Shown here piece after piece: positions 26,032 through 34,369 of a stretch of 36,719 nt of DNA. The position numbers and the translations under genes are program-made. Within the stretch, counting starts at the first letter, position 1. Each line of letters opens with the position of its first letter. The stretch comes from Pseudodesulfovibrio sp. (GTDB taxonomy: Bacteria > Desulfobacterota > Desulfovibrionia > Desulfovibrionales > Desulfovibrionaceae), in the NCBI RefSeq assembly GCF_028692895.1, contig NZ_JAQUWN010000034.1, forward strand, positions 1 to 36,719, written 5' to 3'. Below the pieces are notes generated by a model. The model made no database searches. It saw only the letters and a program-made list of their open reading frames with translations, and had not been told where the DNA came from.

Positions 26032-27597
26032 CTACTTTTCCAGCGGCAACTGCAGCACGCTTTCCAGCCGGCCTTCCTCCAGGAGGATGTTCAGGGCGGC
26101 GCGGATGCGCGTGAACCGTGCGTTCACCTCCCGCACGGCGGCGTTCGTCTGTCCGTCCCTGGCGGAGGTCAGGTCCAGCAGGGTCCGGATGCCGAGGTCG
26201 AATTCGCTGAGGTACAGGCTCATCAGGCTGACGCTGGAGTCGAAGGCCTCCTTGGCCAGCTTGTATTCCGAGGCCGACGAGGCATAGGAGTTCATGGCGT
26301 CGGTAAGCACGTTTCTGATCTCCAGCTCGGCCCCGCGCGTGGACGCCTTGAGGCGGCGCAGCACGGCCTTTTTCTTGGTCACTTCATTGGTGGTGGAAAA
26401 CCCGTTGAAGAGGTTCCAGTCCAGGGTCAGCTGGGCCTCGGCCGTCTGGGTGCACTTGTTCGCGGCCTTGAACTGCTGGAATTCGTTCTTGAGCTGGAGC
26501 CGGTAGCCCAGTTCGGGGTAGTAGTCCGCCTCGCTGGCGTTGACGCTCTTGGTCTGGGCGTCGATCTGCTTGACCAGGGCCTGGAGCTTCCGGTTGGAGC
26601 CCAGGGCGCGTTGGTAGGACTCCTCGATGGAGCCGTCTATGCTCACGTGCAGCAGGTTCACGTTGGGCTCCACGGAGGCGACCGGGGTGTCGATGATGTT
26701 CTCCAGCAGGCTCCGGGACGTGCTGAACTGCTCGTTCTGCCGCACCACCTGGGCCTCGGCGTCGCGCAGGGAGACCTCCACCTTCTGGGCGTCGGCCAGG
26801 GAGGAGATGCCGCCCGCATAGCGGACCCGGAAGGATTCCAGGAGCTTCTTGTAGAACGACAGCGCCCCTTCGTAGACCCGGACCAGCTCCTGCGACTGGA
26901 GCACCGTGAGATAGGCGTTGATGGCCAGGACCGCGATGTCCTCGCGCGTCCGGGCGGACTGGAGCCTTGCGCTCTGGAGAAGCAGCCGGGCGCTGGCCAC
27001 GGAGTCCTGGATGCCGCCGAACTTGAACAGCTTCTGCGTGATCAGGATGGCGCTGTCGCCGTATTCGACCACGCCGGTGTCCAACTCGCGGGAGGGGCCG
27101 ACCTTGGTCACCCAGTCGACCTTGGGATAATACTGGCTGCGGGCGATGCCGTAATCGGCCTCGGCCTCGTCCAGGTCGGCGTCGGAGGACTCGATGCGGG
27201 GGTGGTTCCTGATGGCGAGGCGGCAGGCCTCCTTGAGCGTCATCGGCTTTTCGTCGCCGGTCAGGGGAATGGACGGGGCCGGAGACGGAACGATCTCCTG
27301 GGGCTCGTTGAGAAAATCGATCTTGTTTCCCTGGATGTATCCGGCGTCGTCGGTGGGGATGCCGGTCAGCGAGCCGGACGGCGCGGCCTCCGGGGCGTGC
27401 TCGGCTTCGGCGGCCCGGACGTCGGATTCCGCCTGGCGCTCCACGGCCCCGACGTCGACGGGCTGCTCCGCCAGCGCGCAGGGAAGGCAACAGGCGAAAA
27501 GCAGGCCGATGAGCCCGAAGGACAAGGCCGTCCGCACCAGGGCGCCTCGTGAGGGAGTGAAGCTGCTGCGCCGCTTCCCGCGATCACTTCTCCGCAT
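26032..27597 (-). CDS. TolC-family outer-membrane channel of the type I secretion system
   Basis: The 521-residue protein has a basic N-terminus and a signal peptide (LIGLLFACCLPCALA). It then has a Pro/Glu-rich linker of about 85 residues, and from about residue 118 the TolC fold: MTLKEACRLAIRNHPRIESSDADLDEAEADYGIARSQ-type opening, KVDWVTKVGP, and a second copy of the same helix-strand plan (YPELGYRLQLKNEF, LTLDWNLFNGF). The C-terminal helices end at INILLEEGRLESVLQLPLEK-like sequence. Trimers form the outer-membrane and periplasmic exit duct. The start overlaps the end of the MotA-like gene by 14 bp and the adhesin starts 32 bp after the stop, so this channel is dedicated to the adhesin system. 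Close analogues are SiiC and LapE. Confidence 0.9.
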   Translation of the reverse strand: MRRSDRGKRRSSFTPSRGALVRTALSFGLIGLLFACCLPCALAEQPVDVGAVERQAESDVRAAEAEHAPEAAPSGSLTGIPTDDAGYIQGNKIDFLNEPQEIVPSPAPSIPLTGDEKPMTLKEACRLAIRNHPRIESSDADLDEAEADYGIARSQYYPKVDWVTKVGPSRELDTGVVEYGDSAILITQKLFKFGGIQDSVASARLLLQSARLQSARTREDIAVLAINAYLTVLQSQELVRVYEGALSFYKKLLESFRVRYAGGISSLADAQKVEVSLRDAEAQVVRQNEQFSTSRSLLENIIDTPVASVEPNVNLLHVSIDGSIEESYQRALGSNRKLQALVKQIDAQTKSVNASEADYYPELGYRLQLKNEFQQFKAANKCTQTAEAQLTLDWNLFNGFSTTNEVTKKKAVLRRLKASTRGAELEIRNVLTDAMNSYASSASEYKLAKEAFDSSVSLMSLYLSEFDLGIRTLLDLTSARDGQTNAAVREVNARFTRIRAALNILLEEGRLESVLQLPLEK

Positions 27598-28645
27598 GTT
27601 CCAGTAGCGTTTGCAGCGTCGAAACCAGTTGGCGGCTGTCCTTGACCAGGCGGCCCGTCAGTTCGTTGCCGAGCAGTATGCCCTTTTGGGTTTCGGCGGC
27701 CAGCTCTTTCATGGAGCGGAACATTTCCGCCGCCTGCTGCTGCTGGATGGTCATTTCCAGCAGGAATTTGTTGGAATCGGCCATGGCCGCGCCGGCCTCT
27801 TCGCGGGAGGCGGCGAGCTGCTGGGCGATGGCCCGCATCTGTTCGGGCAGGTCGCCGTTCATGGGGAAATTGAGGCCGTCGTCCGGAGCGCCCTGGCTGG
27901 AAAGGCGCACCTGCTCGCTCAGCCAGTTCTCCAGGTTCCATTTCAACTGGTCGTGCATCCGGCTCAGGATCATGGCCAGGACGCCGACCACGCCGCTGCC
28001 GGACAGGCCGAAGAGCGAGGTGGAGAAGGCGGTGCCCATGCCGCCCATGGGCTCCTTGAGCCGCGTGATGAGCTCGACCATGACCTGGAGGATGGAGTCG
28101 TTGGAGGCGTGCTGCAGGCCGCCAGCCAGCTTGTTGAGGATGATCCCCATGGACTGCAGGGTGATGGTCAGGCCGAGGAAGGTTCCGAGCAGGCCGAGCA
28201 GGACCAGGAAGCCGCCCAGGAAGGAGACCAGCTTGGACCGGGAGGATATGCTCTGTTCGAGTCCCTCCACCATGGAGCGGGTCTCGCTGGTGGAGCTGAC
28301 GACCACTGAGCCGTTGTTTCGGATGGAGCCGATGATGGGGCGCAGCACCACGCCCAGGAAGCCGGTCTCCACCCGTTCGATGTCGAAGCCTTCGGCCTCG
28401 GGGTCGCGGCACCATTCCGTGAACCGGTCGAACACCTGGATGTCCCGGTAGGCAGAGATGATGTACCACATCGCGATGCAGATGCTGCCCCAGATGACGG
28501 CGACGATGGCCGAGTTGATGGGGACGGAGGTCTTGTAGAGCGATGTGATGAAATCGAAACTGTACCAGACCGCCACAGCCAGCGCTATGAGGAGCCCGAT
28601 CGAGAATCCCAGATATAAATTGTGAGCTTTCGAAGTGTTGCGCAT
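27584..28645 (-). CDS. MotA/TolQ/ExbB-like (SiiB-like) proton channel subunit
   Basis: The 353-residue protein has two N-terminal transmembrane helices (about 12-30 and 45-64), a cytoplasmic stretch, and two long C-terminal helices. The helices contain FLVLLGLLGTFLGLTITL (about 147-164) and MGTAFSTSLFGLSGSGVVGVLAMIL (about 203-227), the signature of the MotA/TolQ/ExbB family. A coiled-coil cytoplasmic tail follows (about 275-353). With the MotB-like protein of the same operon it should form an ion channel using the proton gradient. Location in a type I secretion operon parallels SiiB of Salmonella SPI-4, where SiiA-SiiB act with the secretion machinery for the giant adhesin SiiE. It is the first gene of the operon. 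The start at 28645 has a modest GGAT binding site. Confidence 0.86.
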   Translation of the reverse strand: MRNTSKAHNLYLGFSIGLLIALAVAVWYSFDFITSLYKTSVPINSAIVAVIWGSICIAMWYIISAYRDIQVFDRFTEWCRDPEAEGFDIERVETGFLGVVLRPIIGSIRNNGSVVVSSTSETRSMVEGLEQSISSRSKLVSFLGGFLVLLGLLGTFLGLTITLQSMGIILNKLAGGLQHASNDSILQVMVELITRLKEPMGGMGTAFSTSLFGLSGSGVVGVLAMILSRMHDQLKWNLENWLSEQVRLSSQGAPDDGLNFPMNGDLPEQMRAIAQQLAASREEAGAAMADSNKFLLEMTIQQQQAAEMFRSMKELAAETQKGILLGNELTGRLVKDSRQLVSTLQTLLEHAEK

Positions 28646-29163
28646 CCAATCCAGCTTGATGTTGAAGTGGTCCCTGTTTGCCGCCCGTGCGCCGTCGAGT
28701 GGCTACCAATGGCACGTATAGCTACGCCAGATAGCACGGTAAATCAAACTTTATGCACATATAACCGTAGGGGTCAAACCAGATTATGCCCGGAAAGGAC
28801 GAATTAACCAAAAAAGACGCCACTGGCTGTCCGGGGGGTATTTGCATACTTGCCTGTCCTGCTTGGATAAATGCTTGGAATATGCAACCGGTGGCGCAGT
28901 TTTCCACAGGCGGTCGATGGGACGGACGCTTAAGCGTAAAAAATGAATATAGCCGGGTTGACAAGACGGTTTAACGGCGAAGTGGTTAAAAATCAGTTAT
29001 GATTGTCGGCGCAACCCGTCTCCGGGCCTCCTGTCGTTCGGCGCGGGGCAAGGCCGTTTCGGTGGCCGCTTCCCGTGAGGAGCGAGGGGAGCCGCTTCGG
29101 CTTTGGGTTCGGCAACGAAAAATCGCTCTGCGGGAACGGGGGGCGAGGGCCATGGGCCGGGGG
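28646..29163. promoter_or_regulatory. 518-bp intergenic control region upstream of the adhesin operon
   Basis: I see no gene here; the sequence is more AT-rich than its surroundings. Candidate minus-strand promoters are TTGACC (28777-28772) with 16 bases to CATAAA (28755-28750), and TTGGTT with 17 bases to CATAAT (28788-28783). Further upstream are a direct repeat TGCTTGGA (28860-28867 and 28872-28879, 12-bp period) and, around it, the inverted pair TTGCATA (28842-28848) and TATGCAA (28881-28887). A 12-bp perfect palindrome ACGCTTAAGCGT lies at 28926-28937. These could be activator or repressor sites for the adhesin operon. The part at 28985-29163 shows nothing I can name. Confidence 0.45.
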
Positions 29164-29823
29164 CTAGTTGGCGGCGAGTCGCCGGCCGTCGTCGGCCTGG
29201 CCGGTGGGGGCGGGGACGCGGATGTAGTCCACCACGTCGCGGATGCCGCCGATTTCGTGGGCGATGGCGATGGCGGCGGTCTTTTGCGAGTAGTCGTCGG
29301 CGCGGCCCACGATGATGGCGTTGCCCTCGATGACCTGGACGCGCAGGTCGGCGCGTTTGAGGCGGTCGGTTTCGGCCAGGCGCGCGGTCAGGGTGTGGGT
29401 GAGGGCCTGGTCGTCCAGCCTCTGGTCCTCGCTGGGCAGGGGGTAGAATTTCACGGTGACGGTGCGCAGGCCGGTGACGGAGACGGCGGTCTTCACGGCG
29501 TTGTCGGCGCGGCTCCGGGTGGCCATGCAGCCCAGCAGGTAGGCGTTGGAATCGATGACGTGGGCGGTGATGTCGCCCAGGCCGTTCAGGGCCAGACGCT
29601 CGCGCAGCCGCCGTTCCAGGGTGCGGTCATGGACGGCGTGAAGCGAGCCGCCGTCCACGGACTGGCGGGGGATGTAGTCGTCGGCCATGACCACGGCGTC
29701 GTAGCCGGTCATGGCCCCGCCCGCCACCTGCACGGCCGGGTAGAGGGCGCAGCCGGAGAGCGCGCAGACAAGCAGCGCGGCGGCCAGCCGCAGGGGCGTG
29801 ATATGGCGAAACACCGGTTTCAT
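29164..29823 (-). CDS. BON-domain lipoprotein
   Basis: The 219-residue protein has a lipoprotein signal (hydrophobic LAAALLVCA, then lipobox LSGC with Cys25) and two BON domains: about 70-130, with LGDITAHVIDSNAYLLGCMATR, and about 145-207, with VIEGNAIIVGRADDYSQKTAAIAIAHEI. BON domains bind phospholipid. The plan matches OsmY/DolP (YraP)-like outer-membrane lipoproteins that support envelope integrity. I chose the ATG at 29823, preceded by AGGTGGGG. An in-frame ATG seven codons upstream would put extra basic residues before the signal. It appears to be a single gene, 70 bp downstream of the ArnT-like gene on the same strand. Confidence 0.85.
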   Translation of the reverse strand: MKPVFRHITPLRLAAALLVCALSGCALYPAVQVAGGAMTGYDAVVMADDYIPRQSVDGGSLHAVHDRTLERRLRERLALNGLGDITAHVIDSNAYLLGCMATRSRADNAVKTAVSVTGLRTVTVKFYPLPSEDQRLDDQALTHTLTARLAETDRLKRADLRVQVIEGNAIIVGRADDYSQKTAAIAIAHEIGGIRDVVDYIRVPAPTGQADDGRRLAAN

Positions 29824-29893
29824 CACCCCACCTCTATAGCGCAACGTCTAGAGTTTGTCTAACTGTTTGATGCGCCTCGTTTCCGGGGGCGCG

Positions 29894-31516
29894 TCACTGC
29901 TTGAGCACGATGAGGTAGTCCATGCCCGCGATGTCCTGTTCGTCGATGACGGTCAGCCCGGCGGGCCGGTCCTTCCACTCGTCGAAGTGGCGGCGGCGGA
30001 TGGAGAGCACGGCCTTGTCCGTTTCGTCCAGCCACGCTTTGAGCTCGGCCGGGTCGCCGGTCTCGGCCAGGTCGTGGCCCGCGTACCAGGTGAATATGCC
30101 GGAGTAGATCTTGAAGGCCATGGGCGCGTAGCCCTGGTCGGCGTACTTGCCGATGATGAGGGCCTGGCGGCGGGGGCTCATGGCGTTGTCCAGGGACGGG
30201 GCCACGAGCAGGCCCACGGGATAGAGCCAGACGATCAGGGCCAGGACCGAGGCCAGGAGCGCGGCCCGGTTTCCCCGGCGGGAGGCGGCGTGGATGGCCG
30301 CGCCGCCCAGGACGAGCAGACAGGCCGAGAGCCCGAGGCCGCGCACCGGCACCGGGAAGGGCAGGAAGTCGCCGCCCGCGAGGAGCCCCAGGCCGAGGAT
30401 CAGCCAGAGCCCGGCCACGGCCTTCCAGAACCGGGCCGTGCGTTCTGGCGCGGAGCGGAACAGGGCGTCGGCCGTGAGGATGGCCAAGGGCGGGAACATG
30501 GGCAGGATGTAGACCAGCACCTTGCCGCTCAGGCTGGAGAGCAGGGCGAAGATGGTCAGGAACATGAGCCAGAGGAAGGCGCGGGGCCCGGCCTCGCGGC
30601 GGCCGCCCCACAGGTCGCCCAGCCGGGCGGGAGAGAGGGTCCTGGCCACGGGCGCGGCCAGGAGGAAGAGGGTCCAGGGCAGCCAGGCCAGGGGCAGGGC
30701 GATGAAGTAGTATTGCAGCGGCTCGCGGTGGTGGAAGGTGTGGGTGGCGCGTTCCAGGATCTGGTGGCCGAGCACAGTGTGGATCAGGACATCCGGGCCC
30801 ACGGCGAGTATGACGCCCGCGACCCAGAGGGCGAGCAGGCCGAGCATGGCGAGGAGCCCGAGGCCCATGGCCCGGGTGAACAGCTTGCGCCCCTCGCCCT
30901 TCCAGAGCAGGTAGGCGGCCAGGGTGACGAGCGGGAAGAGGAAGCCGAGCGGGCCCTTGACCAGGGTCGCGACCCCGGCCAGGAGGAATCCCCACAGCGG
31001 CCAGCGCCCCTTGGCGTCATCCTGCGCGGCCTTGAAGAAGCAGGCGTGGCTGAGCACGATGAGGGCCGCGAACATGAGGTCCATGCGCGAGTAGTGGAAG
31101 AGCCCGGCCAGGAAGAAGTTGGCCAGGAGCAGGAGCGCGGCGGCCAGGGAGACGGTCCGGTCGAATTTGAGGGTGCGCGCCAGGACGAAGGCCGAGGCCA
31201 CGAGCATCAGGCCGGACAGGGCCGCGCCCAGGAAGAAGACGGCGGGCGGGTCGGCCGGGGTGAGCTTGTCGATGAGCCAGAGGAACCAGAAGTAGACCGG
31301 CGGCTTGTCCGGGTAGGCCTGGCCGTTGAGGGCCAGGACCATCCAGTGCCCGTTTTCGGCCAGGTTGCGGTAGGCGTCGGCGTAGCGCACCTCGTCCGAG
31401 AACCAGAGGGCGCGGTTGTTCAGGGTGAACCAGGTCTGGGCCAGGACGCCCAGGACCATGGTGATCCAGGGGTGGCTTTCCAGGGCGCGCCAAAGCCGGT
31501 TGGCGAAATCCTTCAT
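29894..31516 (-). CDS. ArnT-like family 39/83 membrane glycosyltransferase
   Basis: The 540-residue polytopic membrane protein has about a dozen hydrophobic segments. Near the N-terminus, the first periplasmic loop carries the acidic motif SDEVRYA (about residues 40-46). It is followed by NGQAYPDKPPVYFWFLWL, a hallmark of ArnT and related PMT_2-type transferases, and later by SSLSGKVLVYILPMFPPLAIL. ArnT enzymes move a sugar (4-amino-arabinose in enterics) from undecaprenyl phosphate onto lipid A; others modify glycans or proteins. The C-terminal periplasmic part is short. It starts 3 bp after the stop of a PAP2 phosphatase gene, so the two form an operon and probably act on the same lipid-linked pathway. 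The sugar and acceptor cannot be read from the sequence. Confidence 0.85.
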   Translation of the reverse strand: MKDFANRLWRALESHPWITMVLGVLAQTWFTLNNRALWFSDEVRYADAYRNLAENGHWMVLALNGQAYPDKPPVYFWFLWLIDKLTPADPPAVFFLGAALSGLMLVASAFVLARTLKFDRTVSLAAALLLLANFFLAGLFHYSRMDLMFAALIVLSHACFFKAAQDDAKGRWPLWGFLLAGVATLVKGPLGFLFPLVTLAAYLLWKGEGRKLFTRAMGLGLLAMLGLLALWVAGVILAVGPDVLIHTVLGHQILERATHTFHHREPLQYYFIALPLAWLPWTLFLLAAPVARTLSPARLGDLWGGRREAGPRAFLWLMFLTIFALLSSLSGKVLVYILPMFPPLAILTADALFRSAPERTARFWKAVAGLWLILGLGLLAGGDFLPFPVPVRGLGLSACLLVLGGAAIHAASRRGNRAALLASVLALIVWLYPVGLLVAPSLDNAMSPRRQALIIGKYADQGYAPMAFKIYSGIFTWYAGHDLAETGDPAELKAWLDETDKAVLSIRRRHFDEWKDRPAGLTVIDEQDIAGMDYLIVLKQ

Positions 31517-31519
31517 GAA

Positions 31520-32161
31520 TCAGGCCCTCTTGCGGAACCAGGCCGTTTGGGCCAGGACGTGGGTGGCGAAACCGGCGAAGCTGCCGAGCAGCCAGCCGAA
31601 GAAAACGTCGCTCGGGTGGTGCCACCCCAGGTAGACGCGGGAAAAGCCGACCAGGCCGATGGCCAGCCCGATGGCGGCCGAAAGCCAGATCCGCCCGCGC
31701 CTCAGCGCCAGGGGCAGGGTCCAGCCCATGATCTCGGTGGTGTGGCCCGAGGGCAGGGAGTGGTAGTTGCCCCGCGTGGTCAGGGGGTCGAAATACCAGC
31801 CCTGGCCGGGGCGGGGGCGGCCGATGGTGTATTTGATGAAGTGCACGGCCGCCAGCGAGACGACCAGTTGCACGAAGAGCAGGATCAGGATGAAGCGCAC
31901 GGTCTCCCGGTTGCCCCGCCGCCAGGCCAGGAGCAGGGCCAGGCCGTAGCCCGCGTAGCAGGCCGGGTTGGACCAGTCCGTGACGAACTTGAGGGCGGCG
32001 GAGAGGCCGGGATGGGCCTGGGCGTGGGCCTGGAAGTACGCCTCCACCGCCGGTTCCGTGCCGAAGCACAGCCAGAGGGCGGCCAGGACGCAGAGCAGGG
32101 GCAGGGAGACCAGGGCCCAGTGCAGGGTCGGGGTTGCGCGCATGGGGGTGTTGTAGGCCAT
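31520..32161 (-). CDS. PAP2-superfamily membrane phosphatase
   Basis: The 213-residue membrane protein has about five or six helices and all three PAP2 phosphatase motifs: KYTIGRPRP, PSGHTTE and SRVYLGWHHPSD. The catalytic histidines are in the second and third motifs. PAP2 enzymes of this size dephosphorylate lipid phosphates such as undecaprenyl pyrophosphate, phosphatidylglycerol phosphate or lipid A. The gene directly precedes the ArnT-like gene (3-bp gap), which favours a role in recycling the lipid carrier or in lipid A modification. The start is uncertain: the ATG at 32161 gives the longest form, and an ATG at 32143 would remove six residues. Neither has a clear ribosome binding site. 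Confidence 0.87.
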   Translation of the reverse strand: MAYNTPMRATPTLHWALVSLPLLCVLAALWLCFGTEPAVEAYFQAHAQAHPGLSAALKFVTDWSNPACYAGYGLALLLAWRRGNRETVRFILILLFVQLVVSLAAVHFIKYTIGRPRPGQGWYFDPLTTRGNYHSLPSGHTTEIMGWTLPLALRRGRIWLSAAIGLAIGLVGFSRVYLGWHHPSDVFFGWLLGSFAGFATHVLAQTAWFRKRA

Positions 32162-32189
32162 CCGGGGAGCGGGGGCAAGGCGCGGGCGA

Positions 32190-32423
32190 TCAGCCCTCGG
32201 CGCCGTCGTCCGGGCCGTCCCCTCCGCCGGAGCCGTCGCCGTTGTCCGAGGGGAAGGGCAGGTGGGTGTACCGGGCCCAGGTGGCCTCGTCCGTGCCGAG
32301 TTCCTTCAGGATGTCGGTGAGGGGTTTGCCCTCCTGCTTCCAGTACTTGTAGGCGTGGTCCGAGCACTCGAAGGGAATGACCAGGGTGCCGTCGGGGTCG
32401 AAGTGCGGTTTGGTGTCGTCCAT
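32190..32423 (-). CDS. Small conserved-looking protein of unknown function
   Basis: This 77-residue hydrophilic protein (83 if started at the ATG at 32441) is not recognised. It opens with FDPDGTLVIPFECSDHAYKYW, continues with a helical part (LTDILKELGTDEATWARY), and ends in a Gly/Asp-rich tail. It has no signal peptide or membrane segment. Gene-like codon use and a GGAAGAG before the ATG at 32423 support coding. It lies 28 bp upstream of the PAP2 gene on the same strand and may be in that operon. Confidence 0.6.
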   Translation of the reverse strand: MDDTKPHFDPDGTLVIPFECSDHAYKYWKQEGKPLTDILKELGTDEATWARYTHLPFPSDNGDGSGGGDGPDDGAEG

Positions 32424-32461
32424 GGCCGGGCACTCTTCCATTTTTCGCGCGGGATATCAAG

Positions 32462-32512
32462 CCGTCCGCAAAACGGCGGACGGCCCGCGTCTCCGGGCGG
32501 GAACGCGGGCCG
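32462..32512 (-). terminator. Probable terminator hairpins after the DUF115 gene
   Basis: Two stems share bases. CGGCCCGCGT (32481-32490) pairs with ACGCGGGCCG (32503-32512), 10 bp. CCGTCCGC (32462-32469) pairs with GCGGACGG (32476-32483), 8 bp, with a loop containing AAAA on the plus strand. They begin about 26 bp after the DUF115 stop. No long T-run follows, so efficiency and mode are uncertain. Confidence 0.5.
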
Positions 32513-32537
32513 TGCGGTTTCAGGATTCGGCGCGGCC

Positions 32538-34310
32538 TCAGGCCACGGCGTGTTCGGCCTCTTGGGCCAGGCAGACCTTGCGGTCGATCTCGCGCACCTT
32601 TTTGAGCACGCAGCGGGAGATGCGCTTGAATTCGGGCAGGTCCTTCATCTCGTACCGCTTCTTGGCCCGGGTCAGCCCGGCCAGGTCGATGGTCTCGTTG
32701 AAGAGGTAGGGCAGGTAGAGCGGGTCCTGCTTGAGGAAGAGCTCCAGGTTGAGGAAGGTCTTGTGGATGTCGTCCTGGTTGGCGTTCAGGTTGCGGAAGA
32801 GCTTGGTCAGCCGCTTTTCCGCGTTGCGCAGCGAGGTGGACCACATGGGCCCGCGCGGTTCGAAGCGCAGGTGGGTCGCCCGGCCGCGGCAGCGCATCAG
32901 GTCGGCCATGAATCGGTCCACGCTGCCGGGGGCCGAGGCCAGGACGCCCTGGCGGCGGGCGGCGTCTATGTCCACGGGCGTGGTTCGCTCGATGACAGCG
33001 CCGCCGCCGTAGAGGTTGTAGACCGGGAAGGGGACCTGGCGCAGGTCGTCCTCCAGCTCGCGTTTGGCGGTCATGTACTGGATGGTGGTCACGATCTCGT
33101 TGCCGTCCATGTCCTTGGTTGTCTGGTGGAACGAGCGGTGGTGCATGGACGTGGAGTGGTTGTGGTGGCCCTTGGCGTGGGACTGGTTGTTGATCCAGGC
33201 GTAGTCCTGGCCGACCATGAGCAGGTGGCTCACCCCGCACCAGCGCAGCAGGCGCGAAAGGGTCACCGAGACGTTGCCGCCCGCGTCCAGGACCAGGTCG
33301 CGGTCCTTCATGACGAAGGTGCCCATGCCGCCCACGGTCCACAGGGGGAGCGTCGGTCCGGCATAGCGCCGCACGGCCTCGGGGTTGATCTTGGTGGAAT
33401 AGATGAGCGGCACGTCCTTGACGAAATCCGGGTCGAGGCGCTCGAAGAGGTTGAGCAGGCTCTTGTCGTAGTCGATGGCCACGCAGAAGTGCGGTTTCAG
33501 GCCCAGGGCCTGGAGCGCGGGCACGGTCTGGAGGCCGCAGGTGTAGAGGACGTGGCTGCGGTGCGCCATGAGCTGGGGCACGAACCGCTCCAGGCTCGGG
33601 CCCGCGCCGAGGATGACGCCGCCCACGCCGCCCGCGCGGCCCTCAAGGCTCTTCAGGCTGCCGTCGGCCATGGCCTGGCGGAAGTTGCCGATCTCGTTCT
33701 CCACCATGACGTTCTGGCGGTAGCGCAGGGTGGAGAGCTCCAGGGAGAAGTTCTCCAGCTTGCCCTTGAGGATGCTCGACCAGCGGGCGTATTCCGGCCC
33801 TAACTGCTGGCTGGGGATGTCGCTCTTGAGGTGGATCTGGCCGTAGACGAACTGGAGGTCGAGGTTGCGGATGACCTCGTAGACGTAGTCCTCGTCCGGA
33901 AGCAGGAGGTGAAATTTCCTGGCCTTGAAGAAGGGGCGGTAGTCTGTCTGGCCCAGGCAGGCCAGGAGCATTTCGGGCCGGGGCTCCAGGACCATGACCT
34001 TGTGCGAGTCCGGGGTGCCGGAGAGGACGTGGTTGATGCCGTATCCCAGGTTGGACCCCACGATGATGGTGGCCGAGGTGTCCTGTTTCTCACCCTTGAG
34101 CCAGCCCGCGTAGATGCCAGCCGGGTGGATGGCCTCGAACATGCCCTTGCCGGTGTCCATGCGCCAGTCGTGCAGGCCGCGCTCGTTGATGAAGACGCTT
34201 TGCGCGAGCCGCTCGTGGTCGAAGGGCTGGGCGGACAGCCACTGGTACACCGGGTGGTTGACGGACTGGAGATAGTCGATGTTGTCCTTGAGATAGGGAT
34301 ACGCGGTCAT
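32538..34310 (-). CDS. DUF115/Maf-type protein, probable flagellin glycosylation-associated factor
   Basis: The 590-residue soluble protein has the DUF115 (MptE-like/Maf) core: GSNLGYGINHVL at about residue 90, the nucleotide-sugar-type motif VGGVILGAGPSLE at about 230-242, and later LMVGQDYAW followed by a His-rich AKGHHNHSTSMHHRSF. Maf proteins in Campylobacter, Helicobacter and Aeromonas are needed for flagellin glycosylation and motility. The ATG at 34310 is well supported by AAGGA upstream; the open frame extends further upstream but lacks coding character there. A sigma-54-type promoter is placed about 60 bp upstream, which fits a flagellar gene. No flagellin gene is in the window. Many Desulfovibrio-type genomes carry several DUF115 proteins, so the partner is unknown. 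Confidence 0.82.
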   Translation of the reverse strand: MTAYPYLKDNIDYLQSVNHPVYQWLSAQPFDHERLAQSVFINERGLHDWRMDTGKGMFEAIHPAGIYAGWLKGEKQDTSATIIVGSNLGYGINHVLSGTPDSHKVMVLEPRPEMLLACLGQTDYRPFFKARKFHLLLPDEDYVYEVIRNLDLQFVYGQIHLKSDIPSQQLGPEYARWSSILKGKLENFSLELSTLRYRQNVMVENEIGNFRQAMADGSLKSLEGRAGGVGGVILGAGPSLERFVPQLMAHRSHVLYTCGLQTVPALQALGLKPHFCVAIDYDKSLLNLFERLDPDFVKDVPLIYSTKINPEAVRRYAGPTLPLWTVGGMGTFVMKDRDLVLDAGGNVSVTLSRLLRWCGVSHLLMVGQDYAWINNQSHAKGHHNHSTSMHHRSFHQTTKDMDGNEIVTTIQYMTAKRELEDDLRQVPFPVYNLYGGGAVIERTTPVDIDAARRQGVLASAPGSVDRFMADLMRCRGRATHLRFEPRGPMWSTSLRNAEKRLTKLFRNLNANQDDIHKTFLNLELFLKQDPLYLPYLFNETIDLAGLTRAKKRYEMKDLPEFKRISRCVLKKVREIDRKVCLAQEAEHAVA

Positions 34311-34369
34311 GCCATGGTCCTTGTGCTTCGGTCGGTTCTCGTTGCGGGCCTGTGCGCCCGACGTGAAAA

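Noticed and set aside
28876..28905. Possible sigma-54 box (TGCGCC, five bases, TTGCA) upstream of the adhesin operon.
   Set aside because: The GG of the -24 element is missing and three of six bases differ from consensus. It also overlaps the TATGCAA arm of an inverted repeat, which explains the match.
29833..29861. A promoter-like TAGACA-17-TATAGA on the minus strand before the BON lipoprotein.
   Set aside because: The transcription start would fall about three bases before the chosen start codon, leaving no ribosome binding site. Probably chance, unless the transcript is leaderless.
28999..29862. Plus-strand frame of 287 codons after the adhesin control region.
   Set aside because: It is almost wholly antisense to the BON lipoprotein, which has a lipobox and two BON domains. 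The frame itself has no recognisable domain.
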